From contig CAZLMW010000005.1 of assembly GCA_964560875.1 (NCBI GenBank), forward strand, positions 38,515 to 102,514: a stretch of DNA of 64,000 nucleotides, in the 5' to 3' direction. Source of the stretch: CAZLMW01 sp964560875. GTDB taxonomy: Bacteria > Myxococcota_A > UBA9042. Shown here piece by piece: positions 24,927 through 33,569 of this stretch (positions within the stretch are counted from its first letter, which is position 1; each line of letters begins with the position of its first letter). Both the position numbers and the translations under genes were made by a program. The notes beneath the pieces are model-generated. The model did not search any database. It had not been told where the DNA came from and saw nothing but the letters and a program-made list of their open reading frames with translations.

Positions 24927-27314
24927 ATGAAGAACCGCACCATTGTTGGCCTTGCCGCCGCCGCACTTTCTCTCACCCTCGCCGCACCCGCCGCGGCCGC
25001 TGTTCCAGCCACGGTCGCCATGCACGGAACGCTGCATTCGGCCGGTGGTGGACCGGTCGCCGACGGCATCTACGGCGTCACCATCGCGCTCTATGCCGGC
25101 GAAAACGATAAGGTGGCGGCGTGGAGCAACCTCGTGCTGGTCAAGGTCACTCACGGCCACTTCGCGCACCCGCTGGGCAGCAAGAAGGCGCTCGATGCCA
25201 AGCTGCTCGGGACGTTCGGTTGGCTCGGCGTGACCGTCGGCCAGGACCCGGAGTTGCCGCGTGTTCGCCTTCACAGCGCGCTCTTCGCCCGCCACGCCGC
25301 GGTCGCCAACGCCGTCGCATGTTCGGGCTGCATCACCGCCACGCACCTCGCCAAGGGCCTGTTGAGCACCGGAGTCCCCGACGGGTCGATCACCGCCAAG
25401 AAGGTCACGTTCGCCTGGGCCGCCGCAGACAAGGCCGGTGGCAAGGCCCTCGCAGCCAAGATCGCCGACAGTGCCAAGAACGCCGACAGTGCCAAGAACG
25501 CCGACAATGCCAAGAACGCCGACAATGCCAAGAACGCCGACAATGCCAAGAACGCCGACAGTGCCAAGAACGCGGCGTCTGCCCTCGTTGCGACCACCGC
25601 CAAGCTCGCCAGCGACCTCAAGTGCACCGGCTGTGTCGGCGTGTCTGAGCTCGCCTTCGATGGCGACATCGATCTCGGCAAGAACCGGCTCAAAGCGGCC
25701 AAAGTGAGCGCGACCGAGGTCGTCGGAAGCACCGTAACGGCGGGCTCTTTTGTAGGCGACGGCTCCAAGCTGACCGGAATCGCGCTGCCCAAGGGGTCAT
25801 GCGCCGCTGGCGAGGCGGTTGTCGGGGTCAGCACGAACGGCAAGCTGCTTTGCAAGAAGGTCGCCTCTGCCACGCCCGGCGGCTCGCTCGAGAAGGTCAG
25901 CGGCGGTCTGCTCACGACAGGGTTTTCGCAGGTTGTCGCCAACAACAAGGCGATCCCGATCCCGGACAACAACCCCGGCGGCGCCTACAGCGATGTCGTC
26001 GTGCCGGACCTCGGCATCGTCAAGAACCTGACCGTCGCCATCGACGTGACCAACTCGGCGTTTTCGGGGCTCACCGTGACCCTGATCGCCCCCGACAAGA
26101 GCAAGTACGTGCTGTTCTCCAAGAACGGCGCGGTCATCACCAACCTCAAGGCGACCTATCCCGCGCCGAACAAGCCGGTCAGCGGCGACCTCAACGCGTG
26201 GATCGGCAAGAACGCCAAGGGCACATGGCGGCTGCACGTCGTCGATATGTCGTTCAAGGACAACGGCAAGGACGGCAACATCGTCTCGTTTTCGATGCAC
26301 ATCGCGTTCCAGGCAACCGGCAAGGTCGGCACCACCGGCGTCTTCATGCTGCACAAGTCCGCGACCCCACCAGCGGCCTGCTCGCTCGCGTCCGAGGGCG
26401 GCATCTACTACGACCCCAAGCTCAAGCGCCTGCGCTTCTGTGACGGCAACGCGTGGCAATCGGTCGCGGGGAGCTGCGGCAACGGCACCAAGGAGCCGGG
26501 CGAGATGTGCGACGACGGCAACAACACCAACGGCGACGGATGCACGTCTGTCTGCACGACGATCTGCGGCGACGGCAAAGTCGGCGGGGCCGAACAATGC
26601 GACGACGGCAACAAGGTCGACAACGACGGCTGCAGCAACACCTGCAAGGGCGCACTCGGCCAATCGCAGAGCTCGGCCGCGAAGAGCTGCAAATACATCA
26701 AGCAGCTATCGCCCAACGTCAAGAGCGGCCTGTTCTGGCTCAAGGTCTCGGGCCTCGGCACGTTCCAGGCCTACTGCGATATGTCGACGGCCGGCGGTGG
26801 CTGGGTCCTGACGCACGTCGTCCGCACCTACAGCAGCAACGTCTCGTGGTGGTTCACGCGCACCGGTGACGGCACAGGTGGCGTGACGAACCTGCCCAAA
26901 GCGGTCAAGCAACCGAGCAGCTACCACACCGGTCCGACCCTGAAGACGCGCGCCAGCCTGTGGACTGGCCTCGGCGGTACGGAGTATCGGGGCACGCGCT
27001 ACAGCACCGGCGGGTCCCTGCTGATGGACGTGACCAAGAACGACATCAAGTCCTGCCAGGTCGGCCTGTTCTGCTACGCGGCAGGATGCGGCGGCAGCCC
27101 GTGCTTCAGTCAGAAGCGGTCGGGCAGCGTGACCGTGATCGGGGGAACGCTGTACGGCAAGGGCACGCAGCCCTACTACGACGTCGGCAGCTACAAGTGC
27201 AATTGCTCCGAGGCGCTGCAGGTCGGCGGGTCGGGCGCCGGACAGAGCAACGGACACGGCCTCGCAGGCGACTGGGACACCGGCAACGGCTACACGGCCT
27301 TCTGGGTCCGCTAG
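24927..27314 (+). CDS. Secreted protein with P-domain, DUF4215 repeats and fibrinogen-like domain
   Basis: 795 residues from MKNRTIVGLAAAALSLTLAA, a Sec signal peptide cleaved near AAAA-VP; upstream in-frame starts lack one. Parts in order: an N-terminal beta domain (about 25-150) with a CSGC motif; six hexapeptide repeats (A-D-S/N-A-K-N, about 180-215); a second C-x-x-C segment; a proprotein-convertase P-domain-like region (about 355-480: SDVVVPDLGIVKNLTVAIDV, KGTWRLHVVD, ISFSM-type end); two DUF4215 units (CGNGTKEPGEMCDDGN and CGDGKVGGAEQCDDGN); and a fibrinogen-like globular domain (LGTFQAYCDMSTAGGGWVLT to the C-terminus). Animal-like domains of this sort in myxobacteria act outside the cell. 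The protein has no lipobox, so it is probably exported. Its ligand is unknown. Confidence 0.82.
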   Translation: MKNRTIVGLAAAALSLTLAAPAAAAVPATVAMHGTLHSAGGGPVADGIYGVTIALYAGENDKVAAWSNLVLVKVTHGHFAHPLGSKKALDAKLLGTFGWLGVTVGQDPELPRVRLHSALFARHAAVANAVACSGCITATHLAKGLLSTGVPDGSITAKKVTFAWAAADKAGGKALAAKIADSAKNADSAKNADNAKNADNAKNADNAKNADSAKNAASALVATTAKLASDLKCTGCVGVSELAFDGDIDLGKNRLKAAKVSATEVVGSTVTAGSFVGDGSKLTGIALPKGSCAAGEAVVGVSTNGKLLCKKVASATPGGSLEKVSGGLLTTGFSQVVANNKAIPIPDNNPGGAYSDVVVPDLGIVKNLTVAIDVTNSAFSGLTVTLIAPDKSKYVLFSKNGAVITNLKATYPAPNKPVSGDLNAWIGKNAKGTWRLHVVDMSFKDNGKDGNIVSFSMHIAFQATGKVGTTGVFMLHKSATPPAACSLASEGGIYYDPKLKRLRFCDGNAWQSVAGSCGNGTKEPGEMCDDGNNTNGDGCTSVCTTICGDGKVGGAEQCDDGNKVDNDGCSNTCKGALGQSQSSAAKSCKYIKQLSPNVKSGLFWLKVSGLGTFQAYCDMSTAGGGWVLTHVVRTYSSNVSWWFTRTGDGTGGVTNLPKAVKQPSSYHTGPTLKTRASLWTGLGGTEYRGTRYSTGGSLLMDVTKNDIKSCQVGLFCYAAGCGGSPCFSQKRSGSVTVIGGTLYGKGTQPYYDVGSYKCNCSEALQVGGSGAGQSNGHGLAGDWDTGNGYTAFWVR
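25464..25571 (+). repeat. Six tandem 18-bp repeats inside the P-domain protein gene
   Basis: Six perfect-length copies of GCCGACAGTGCCAAGAAC, with AGT or AAT at the third codon, encode (Ala-Asp-Ser/Asn-Ala-Lys-Asn)x6, likely a helical or flexible linker. Length variation by slippage would keep the frame. Confidence 0.9.
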
Positions 27315-27320
27315 CGCATT

Positions 27321-27851
27321 CTACTTCAGTATCTTCGCGAGGATGCAGGCGGAGAGCTGGATGGGTTCGGCCTCGGGGTCGTCCGCAGCGGCTTGGCGAC
27401 ACGCGCGTTGACCGACGTCGGTCGCTGACATGCCGTCTTTGCCCTTGATGCTGGGATCGCCGCCCGCCGTGAGCAGCACGCGCACGATCGCCAATTGGCC
27501 GTCATGGGCAGCGCGATGCAGCGCCGTCCAACCATCCGCACTATCCGATTCGGTGGCGTCGAACGGCGCGTTGACGTTGGCACCGGCGGCGAGGAGCGCC
27601 TTCACCCCCGCTTTGTGTCGTTTGACCGTCGCATAGTAGATGGCGGGCATCCCGTCGGGCCGCCGCGAGTTGGCTTGTTTGGGGTCGGCGGTCACGACGG
27701 CGCGGACTCCAGCGGTGTCTTTGCTGGTGAGCGCTTTGTGCAATTGCGGCGACATGTCCGGCGCGTTGCAGCCTCCAAGAAGACCGCCAAGAAGCAGAAG
27801 GCCGCCCGCGACGGTGACCCGGATGAGCCTGGGCGTGGTGGTGGCGCTCAT
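27321..27851 (-). CDS. Ankyrin-repeat lipoprotein
   Basis: 176 residues starting MSATTTPRLIRVTVAGG, with a lipobox LLGGC. Three ankyrin repeats are visible: HKALTSKDTAGVRAVVTADP, IYYATVKRHKAGVKALLAAG, and WTALHRAAHDGQLAIVRVLL with TAGGDPSIKGKDGMSATDVG. The start codon overlaps the stop of the upstream GGDEF regulator gene as ATGA, so the two are translationally coupled. Ankyrin repeats mediate protein binding; being a lipoprotein, this one works in the periplasm or at the outer membrane. Its link to the c-di-GMP regulator is by operon only. Confidence 0.85.
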   Translation of the reverse strand: MSATTTPRLIRVTVAGGLLLLGGLLGGCNAPDMSPQLHKALTSKDTAGVRAVVTADPKQANSRRPDGMPAIYYATVKRHKAGVKALLAAGANVNAPFDATESDSADGWTALHRAAHDGQLAIVRVLLTAGGDPSIKGKDGMSATDVGQRACRQAAADDPEAEPIQLSACILAKILK

Positions 27852-29503
27852 TTCTCGGCCCACTGCCACGTGTTTTCGGCGATGGCGCCTGTACCGAGGC
27901 GAACCCCGACACCGAGCAACGCCCGCCGTTGAACGTCGGTCTGCACGTCATCGGCGATAACCGTGCAGCCCAGCGCCTTGAGGAGCCGAACGATCCGCAG
28001 GACCTGCCGGGCGCGCGACGTCTGGTCAATGTCGGCGATCAGGTCGGCCGACAGCCGCACAAAATCGGGATGCAGCGCGACGACACCATCCAGCGCTCCC
28101 CGGCTGCCACCAATGTCGAGGATCTCGAGGCGTGCTCCGGCCTTGCGCAGCTGTTCGATGCGGCTCTCCAGCATCCCGTGCTCAACAGGAATGAGGCCGG
28201 CGGTCAGACCCACGCGGATTTCGCCATCGCGGCAAAAGCGCATCAGCGGCGCGACGATCTCTTCGATGTGTTCCGAAAGCACCGTCTCGGGGAAGAGCGA
28301 AAGGTGGCAGGGGCGCCGATCGCCGGTCTCGGCTTCGTCGAGGCGGATGCGAAAGTAGTCGAGGTCGATGCCGACGAGGTTGCCTTCGTTCAGGGCGTTG
28401 GCGAACAGCTCATCGACGGTGATGTTGGCCGATTCCGTGGTGCGCAGCGTGTACTCGCGGGCGACCACGCGGCCGTTTTCGAGCTCTACGATCGGCGCTG
28501 CATGAACGCGCAATGGTCGACGAACAAAAGCGCGCTGCACCTGGCTCGCCGTCAACTCCCGCATGTTCGACCGGCTCGGCCGCCGCGCAGTGGAACTCAA
28601 GCTGACGCGGTTGCGGCCCCCCGATTTGCTGTGGCGCAGGGCGAACCGGCACTGCTTGAGCAGCGCGGTCGTGTTGAGCCCTTCGGGGGGAATGGGCGCG
28701 ATCCCGATGCTGACGCTCGCCTTGATTTGGATGCCGTTGTGGCGGACCGGTTCGTTGTTGACCAGCAGGCGGATGCGTTCGGCGACGTTGCGGGCTTCGG
28801 CGAGCGTGACGTCGGGCAGGACGAGGGCAAATTCGTCGCCGCCGACACGAGCCGCATGGTCGGTCACACGGCAAGCCAACAGCAGCTGGCGAGCGACCTG
28901 GCGAATCACCTTGTCGCCGACGGCGTGACCGTGTTGATCGTTCACAAGCTTGAAGTCGTCGAGGTCGATCAGCAGCCCGATGACGGCGGTTCCTTCCCGT
29001 TTGGCGCGCCGGCCTTCGAGCGACATCGCCGTGTCGAGCCCGCGCCGATTGAGCAGCCCCGTGAGCTCATCGTGTTCCGACAGGCTCAGCAGTCGCTCGG
29101 TGGCTTTGCGCAACCGGTCTTCGAGGCGCTGCCGTTCGAGCGCATAACGAATGGACCGGCCCAGGTTCTTGCCGATCTCATCCTTGTTGACGTAGTCCTG
29201 CGCGCCGTTCTGGATGGCGATGACGCCGCTGTTTTCGTCGACGCGATCGGTGATGACGACCACGGCCGGTGGAGCGATGCGCTGCCGGGCTTCGTCGAGC
29301 AGCGTCAAGCCGTCGCCGTCGGGCAAGGTCCGGTCCACAACAATGCAATCGAAGCTGCTCTCGCGGAGCGCGGTGCTGCCCTGGCTGATCGAGTCCGCTT
29401 CGTGCCAGACGACATGCCATTGCGTGACGCCATCGACCGCTTGACGGCAGATGGTGCGATCACGGGAGGCCCCAGCGACAAGCAACACACGTATGGTGTT
29501 CAA
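27848..29503 (-). CDS. Response regulator with active-type GGDEF domain and degenerate EAL domain
   Basis: 551 residues. The receiver domain has Asp57, Thr85 and Lys107. The GGDEF domain (about 140-300) has an intact GGDEF motif at 221-225 and an inhibitory-site RxxD (RVTD, 212-215) exactly five residues upstream, so c-di-GMP synthesis with product inhibition is expected. The C-terminal part (about 325-545) has the EAL fold pattern, but the signature Glu-Ala-Leu reads EYT (350-352) and the downstream metal-ligand motifs are not recognisable. Phosphodiesterase activity is therefore unlikely; c-di-GMP binding or regulation is possible. The start is TTG at 29503, with a weak Shine-Dalgarno. The gene ends in ATGA shared with the ankyrin lipoprotein gene. 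Confidence 0.9.
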   Translation of the reverse strand: MNTIRVLLVAGASRDRTICRQAVDGVTQWHVVWHEADSISQGSTALRESSFDCIVVDRTLPDGDGLTLLDEARQRIAPPAVVVITDRVDENSGVIAIQNGAQDYVNKDEIGKNLGRSIRYALERQRLEDRLRKATERLLSLSEHDELTGLLNRRGLDTAMSLEGRRAKREGTAVIGLLIDLDDFKLVNDQHGHAVGDKVIRQVARQLLLACRVTDHAARVGGDEFALVLPDVTLAEARNVAERIRLLVNNEPVRHNGIQIKASVSIGIAPIPPEGLNTTALLKQCRFALRHSKSGGRNRVSLSSTARRPSRSNMRELTASQVQRAFVRRPLRVHAAPIVELENGRVVAREYTLRTTESANITVDELFANALNEGNLVGIDLDYFRIRLDEAETGDRRPCHLSLFPETVLSEHIEEIVAPLMRFCRDGEIRVGLTAGLIPVEHGMLESRIEQLRKAGARLEILDIGGSRGALDGVVALHPDFVRLSADLIADIDQTSRARQVLRIVRLLKALGCTVIADDVQTDVQRRALLGVGVRLGTGAIAENTWQWAEK

Positions 29504-29663
29504 ACCGCGACTCTAAGCGGCGGTGGCATGCCCAAACCCTAGCGCAGCACAGGGAAACGCGCGAGCGGGCCTCACATCTTTGTTTCAGGGGGTGAACATA
29601 AGGTTTAACCCTACGTTCGTTTGCCGCGCTGCCATCAACCACCGGTCCTGCGACCCGACATCC

Positions 29664-31094
29664 TCAGTCCTTTGGGAATGGCGGCGGGATCGGCCCCGGG
29701 TGGTCGGCGGCGAGGCCATACACCAGGAACACCACCGCGCTCACGACCTGCGCGTCGAAGTCCTTGACGCCATCGGGCCCACCGGCCTTGATCGCCGCAT
29801 CCCAGGTCGCCAGGAAGCCCTTGATCTTCTTCCGATCTTCGGCTGTCGGCGCCTTGCTCTTCTCCAGCGCGAGGAAGATCGTCCGCAGGTCTTTGAGGTT
29901 CTGCATCGTCAATGGCTTGGAGCCCAGCCATGCGAAGGTCTTATCGGTGCTCGTGAGGGCGAGCAAAAGCGTCGCGAGATCATGGGCATCGGCGCGCATC
30001 ACCCGGTAGTCGATGGTCTCCGCCGTGTCACCGGTCGTGTGATAGAACTTGAAGCCGAGGTTGAACATCCAGAGCGCCGGAATCTTGCGCTTGTAGAACT
30101 GGTCCTGGTCGCTCGCGAACACGGGGATCAGGTCGCGATGGACGAACTGCGCCTGCATTGTGAAGTGCTTGGCCGCCACCGCGCGGACGAACGCCTGTAG
30201 CTCCGGGCTGCGGTCGCCACCAGCGAACCACAGCGCCTTGTAGTCGGGCAGGATGCCGCGGCCGAACGGGTCGGCGGACATGTGCGCTACGATCTGGTTG
30301 AGCGGAACGGTCGGGTCCTTGAGCCAGCCGTCCGCTCCCTTAAGCCCGCCCTCTTCGCCATCGGTCACCAGGAACACGATCGGGCGCTTGGGCTTGGCCT
30401 TGGCGGTGATCAGCGCGCGGGCGACCTCCAATGCCACGACGCAGCCACCTGCGTCATCGAACGCGCCGTTATTCACCTCGCCTTTCTGGGTGACGCCGAG
30501 GTGGTCGTAGTGGCAGCTGAGGACGATGTGCTCCTTGGCACGTGCCGGATCGGAGCCGCGCAGGATGCCGACGACGTTGGTGGCCTCGGTCATCGCCTGT
30601 GGGACGATCTTGCCGTCCTTGGTGAGCATGTAGTTGCCGCTCGACGGCGCCTGGGCATAGGTGTGAAAGAAGCCGCCCTTGTGGCCGAGCGGCTCCATGC
30701 CCATCGCCTTCATCTGGTCGCGGATGTATTCACGCGCCAGCTTGCTGCCATGCGAGCCGGGCAGCCGGCCGCCGAGCTTGTCGGACGCGAGGAAGTCGAT
30801 GTCGGTCTTCATCCGCTTGGGCGAGACCGCGGCGTGCACCGCCTTGAGCAGCGCCAAATCGAGCGCCGGGATGTCCGCGCCCTTTGCGTCCGCGCTGGTT
30901 ACGTCGCCAACGTTGGCGGCGTCGCCTTCGGTCGCCTTCGCATCGTCAGTCTCGCCGGTGTCCTGGGTCTTGGTGTCGTCCGACTTTTCGTCTTCGCTGC
31001 AGCTGAACACGCCGACGAGCGAGGCGGCCATGACGAAGGCGACAAAGCGTCGCGAGTTTGGTGCCATCGCGGCGCGTGTAAATGAGACAGACAT
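29664..31094 (-). CDS. M28-family metallopeptidase lipoprotein
   Basis: 476 residues from ATG 31094, preceded by AGGA; the adjacent ATG 31097 and ATG 31067 are alternatives. The signal peptide ends in a lipobox (SLVGVFSC, Cys about 32), followed by an acidic Asp/Thr linker. The M28 zinc core is present: CHYDHLG (about 194-200), NNGAFDDAGG with the bridging Asp, DGEEGG with the catalytic and metal Glu pair, MSADPFGR, and the last metal-ligand His in FYHTTGDT. Expected activity is aminopeptidase or carboxypeptidase cleavage at the cell surface or in the periplasm. It follows the propeller lipoprotein gene after 10 bp, so both form an operon. Confidence 0.9.
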   Translation of the reverse strand: MSVSFTRAAMAPNSRRFVAFVMAASLVGVFSCSEDEKSDDTKTQDTGETDDAKATEGDAANVGDVTSADAKGADIPALDLALLKAVHAAVSPKRMKTDIDFLASDKLGGRLPGSHGSKLAREYIRDQMKAMGMEPLGHKGGFFHTYAQAPSSGNYMLTKDGKIVPQAMTEATNVVGILRGSDPARAKEHIVLSCHYDHLGVTQKGEVNNGAFDDAGGCVVALEVARALITAKAKPKRPIVFLVTDGEEGGLKGADGWLKDPTVPLNQIVAHMSADPFGRGILPDYKALWFAGGDRSPELQAFVRAVAAKHFTMQAQFVHRDLIPVFASDQDQFYKRKIPALWMFNLGFKFYHTTGDTAETIDYRVMRADAHDLATLLLALTSTDKTFAWLGSKPLTMQNLKDLRTIFLALEKSKAPTAEDRKKIKGFLATWDAAIKAGGPDGVKDFDAQVVSAVVFLVYGLAADHPGPIPPPFPKD

Positions 31095-31104
31095 CATTTC
31101 CTGG

Positions 31105-33399
31105 TTATGTGCCGAACACCTGTTTGCCCTTGGCTTTGAGCGCCTTGAGCTTGGGCGAGGCCTTGGTCTTCTCGGCGGCCTGCAGGAACACTTCGACCTG
31201 CAGGAAGCGCGCCTTGATGCCCTTGGGCAGCGTGACCGGGAACTGTTGCGGCGGAAACGGGCCAACTTCCTTGGACCACTTGGCTGTCTTGATCTTGGCC
31301 AGCGAATCACCGGCCCGATACCGCAGCTTCACGTAGGCCCCGGCCGGTGTCTCGACCTGGGCGTCGATCTTCTCCCAGATCGTGGACGCCTTCGTCTCTG
31401 CCACGGTGCCACCCCAGCCGCTCATGCCGAACATGTGGGTGTAGTGGCCCTTTGGCGCGGTGAAGTTGTTGAGCGTATAGCCGGTCATGTCGCTGTACGT
31501 GTACGGCTTGGGCCCGACCGGGTATTCACCGACGAGCTGCATCGTCTTGGGGTTGCACTTGGACACCGTGCTCTTCTGCAGGTTCACCGCCCACACATAG
31601 CCGTCGTAGTCGAGCGCGACGCCGTGCGGATAGCGGCCGAGTCCCAGCGAGATGCTCCCCTGCATGGTCGCCGTCAGCGAGTTGATCTTGGACACCGTGC
31701 TCTTGCTGTCGTTGACGACGTAGGTGTGTCCGTCGGTGCTCGTCGCGACCGCGCTGCTGTACGTGACGCCGTTGGCCTGCACCCACTTGGTGGTCTTGGG
31801 ATCGTAGCGCGCTGCCCCCCAGCTGCCGCCAAACCAGATGCCGCCGAAGACATCCACGTTGATGCCGTAGGCCCGGTACTTGAACGGCGGCTTGAAGAGC
31901 TTCGCAGACAGCGTCTTGGGATCAGCCCGCACGAGTCCGCAACCCGCGCCCTGCACCCAGACGATGCCCTGTTGGTCGATGACGAGCCCGTACGGACGGC
32001 AGGGCAGCTGGATCAACGACACGTTTGCGCCGTTGCTGGGGTGGAGGCGACGGATGCGCTTGGATGTCCACCAGCCGATCCACGCGTGGTTGTTCTTATC
32101 GACGCCGGCGGCGCGCGCGATGGTCTTGCCGTCGGGATACACGATGAACTTGATGCATTCGTCGTTGGTGACGCGCTCGTTCGCCTCGATCTTGTGGTTG
32201 CCGTTGAGGTCCTTGGACGTATCGATCACGCCGTTGCCGTTCTTGTCGGGACACTTGGTGATGTCCGCGATGATCTTGGCCACACCGCCGTCGCCCCGGC
32301 ACCCGATCCACACGTCACCGTTGAGGTCGACCGACGTTCGCGACGGGTTGGAGCAGATCTTGTAGCGACCGATCTCCCAGCCGGTCTTCGTATCGACCTT
32401 GCTGACCGTCGCCTCGGGCGAGTTGGCCACCCACAGGTTGTTGAACGAGACGGACGTCTTGGTCTTGTCGAGGATGACGTAGCCCTGCTTGTCGATGCCG
32501 ACGCCGTTGGCGTTTTCCTTCGCGGTCGAAAACGGCGTGCCGAAGTCGGGGCCGACAACCTGCAGGGTGCAGCTCATGTCGCAGGTGCCGCACGTGGACA
32601 GGACGCCTTCGTCGATGAGGCCGTTGCAGTTGTTATCCGCGCCGTCGCAGGACTCGGGTTCGGGGCTGACCGAGCCGGTGCACTTGGACCAGAACCCGTC
32701 TTTGCAGGCCTGGATGCCGGCGATGCATTTGCCTTTGCCCGCCGTCCCCGGCGGCCCTTCGTAGCAGTTTTTCACGCCGCTCTTGCACGCACATCCCTCC
32801 GGCGTGCCCTTCGTACAATCGGGGCAAACCGACGTGAAGTTGGGGTTGGCGTCGTCGCAATCCGGACCACCTTTGCAGTTCTTGCCGGCGCCGTCCTTGT
32901 CCTTGTCGACGCACGCCCACGGATCGATGCCGCTGCCCGTGTCCGGGTTCGAAGCGCCACTGTCCGCGCTCGAAGATCCGGCGTCTGCACCCGACGACGA
33001 TGCATTTCCTGATGACGATGCATTTCCTGATGACGAAGCGTTACCCGATGACGATGCATTTCCTGATGACGAAGCGTTGCCCGATGACGAAGCGTTGCCC
33101 GATGACGACGCATTTCCCGACGACGACGCGTTTCCTGATGACGACGCGTTTCCTGATGACGACGCATTGCCCGATGACGATGCGTTTCCTGACGACGACG
33201 ACGCATTGCCCGACGACGACGCGTTGCCTGACGACGAAGCCCCTCCCGACGACGTATTGCCCGATGACGAGCCGGCGGTGTCCGCGCCCTGGAACGGCAT
33301 GTTCGCGCCGGTTCCCGTGGGGTCACCGTTGTTGGGGGTTGTTGCGCAGCCGAGCGCGAGGGGGATCGCCGTGGCGAGGATCCAGAATGTGCGATGCAT
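31105..33399 (-). CDS. Lipoprotein with SSGNA repeat linker, MopE-type metal-binding motif and Vgb-like beta-propeller
   Basis: 764 residues. The strong GGAGG box and the ATG at 33399 give MHRTFWILATAIPLALGC with Cys18 as lipid anchor. A Ser/Gly/Asn linker of about 90 residues (SSGNAS hexapeptides) lifts the rest off the membrane. The MopE-like Cys-rich region contains CDKDGAGKNCKGG-like Asp loops, DCDDANPNFTSVCPDC and CDGADNNCNGLIDEG, the putative metal-binding signature. The rest is a streptogramin-lyase-like (Vgb) or Kelch-like propeller with repeated G-x-D-x-x-G-x-(V/I)W(V/I)-x-N strands (NNLWVANSPEATVSKVDT, HAWIGWWTSKRIRRL, GYVWAVNLQKSTVSK). First gene of an operon with the M28 peptidase. 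Confidence 0.85.
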   Translation of the reverse strand: MHRTFWILATAIPLALGCATTPNNGDPTGTGANMPFQGADTAGSSSGNTSSGGASSSGNASSSGNASSSSGNASSSGNASSSGNASSSGNASSSGNASSSGNASSSGNASSSGNASSSGNASSSGNASSSGNASSSGADAGSSSADSGASNPDTGSGIDPWACVDKDKDGAGKNCKGGPDCDDANPNFTSVCPDCTKGTPEGCACKSGVKNCYEGPPGTAGKGKCIAGIQACKDGFWSKCTGSVSPEPESCDGADNNCNGLIDEGVLSTCGTCDMSCTLQVVGPDFGTPFSTAKENANGVGIDKQGYVILDKTKTSVSFNNLWVANSPEATVSKVDTKTGWEIGRYKICSNPSRTSVDLNGDVWIGCRGDGGVAKIIADITKCPDKNGNGVIDTSKDLNGNHKIEANERVTNDECIKFIVYPDGKTIARAAGVDKNNHAWIGWWTSKRIRRLHPSNGANVSLIQLPCRPYGLVIDQQGIVWVQGAGCGLVRADPKTLSAKLFKPPFKYRAYGINVDVFGGIWFGGSWGAARYDPKTTKWVQANGVTYSSAVATSTDGHTYVVNDSKSTVSKINSLTATMQGSISLGLGRYPHGVALDYDGYVWAVNLQKSTVSKCNPKTMQLVGEYPVGPKPYTYSDMTGYTLNNFTAPKGHYTHMFGMSGWGGTVAETKASTIWEKIDAQVETPAGAYVKLRYRAGDSLAKIKTAKWSKEVGPFPPQQFPVTLPKGIKARFLQVEVFLQAAEKTKASPKLKALKAKGKQVFGT
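32996..33270 (-). repeat. Tandem 18-bp repeats encoding SSGNAS
   Basis: About 14 imperfect 18-bp units (minus-strand consensus ATCAGGAAATGCATCGTC) encode Ser-Ser-Gly-Asn-Ala-Ser hexapeptides. Sequence drift is mostly synonymous, so the peptide is under constraint. The opposite strand reads as an Asp/Pro-rich shadow frame. Confidence 0.9.
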
Positions 33400-33569
33400 C
33401 ACCGCCTCCGTGATGCCAACATAGTGCACGCTTTGACGCCCGTGACGCCAGCATAAACACGTGTTTTCTCGTGTTTTTGGTGTGGGCGGTTGACGGCGTG
33501 CGGTGGGGCCGCGATCGTGACCGAGTCCGTCTCTGCACACGTTCAATCCTCAACGGTCGAGCTGCCGCC

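Noticed and set aside
27929..29542. 537-codon plus-strand ORF
   Set aside because: Antisense to the GGDEF regulator, whose catalytic motifs are clear.
30679..33012. 777-codon plus-strand ORF
   Set aside because: Antisense to the M28 peptidase and propeller lipoprotein genes; no motifs.
32783..33424. Plus-strand Asp/Pro repeat protein
   Set aside because: It is the reverse reading of the SSGNAS repeat of the lipoprotein gene, which has a strong Shine-Dalgarno, lipobox and conserved domains.
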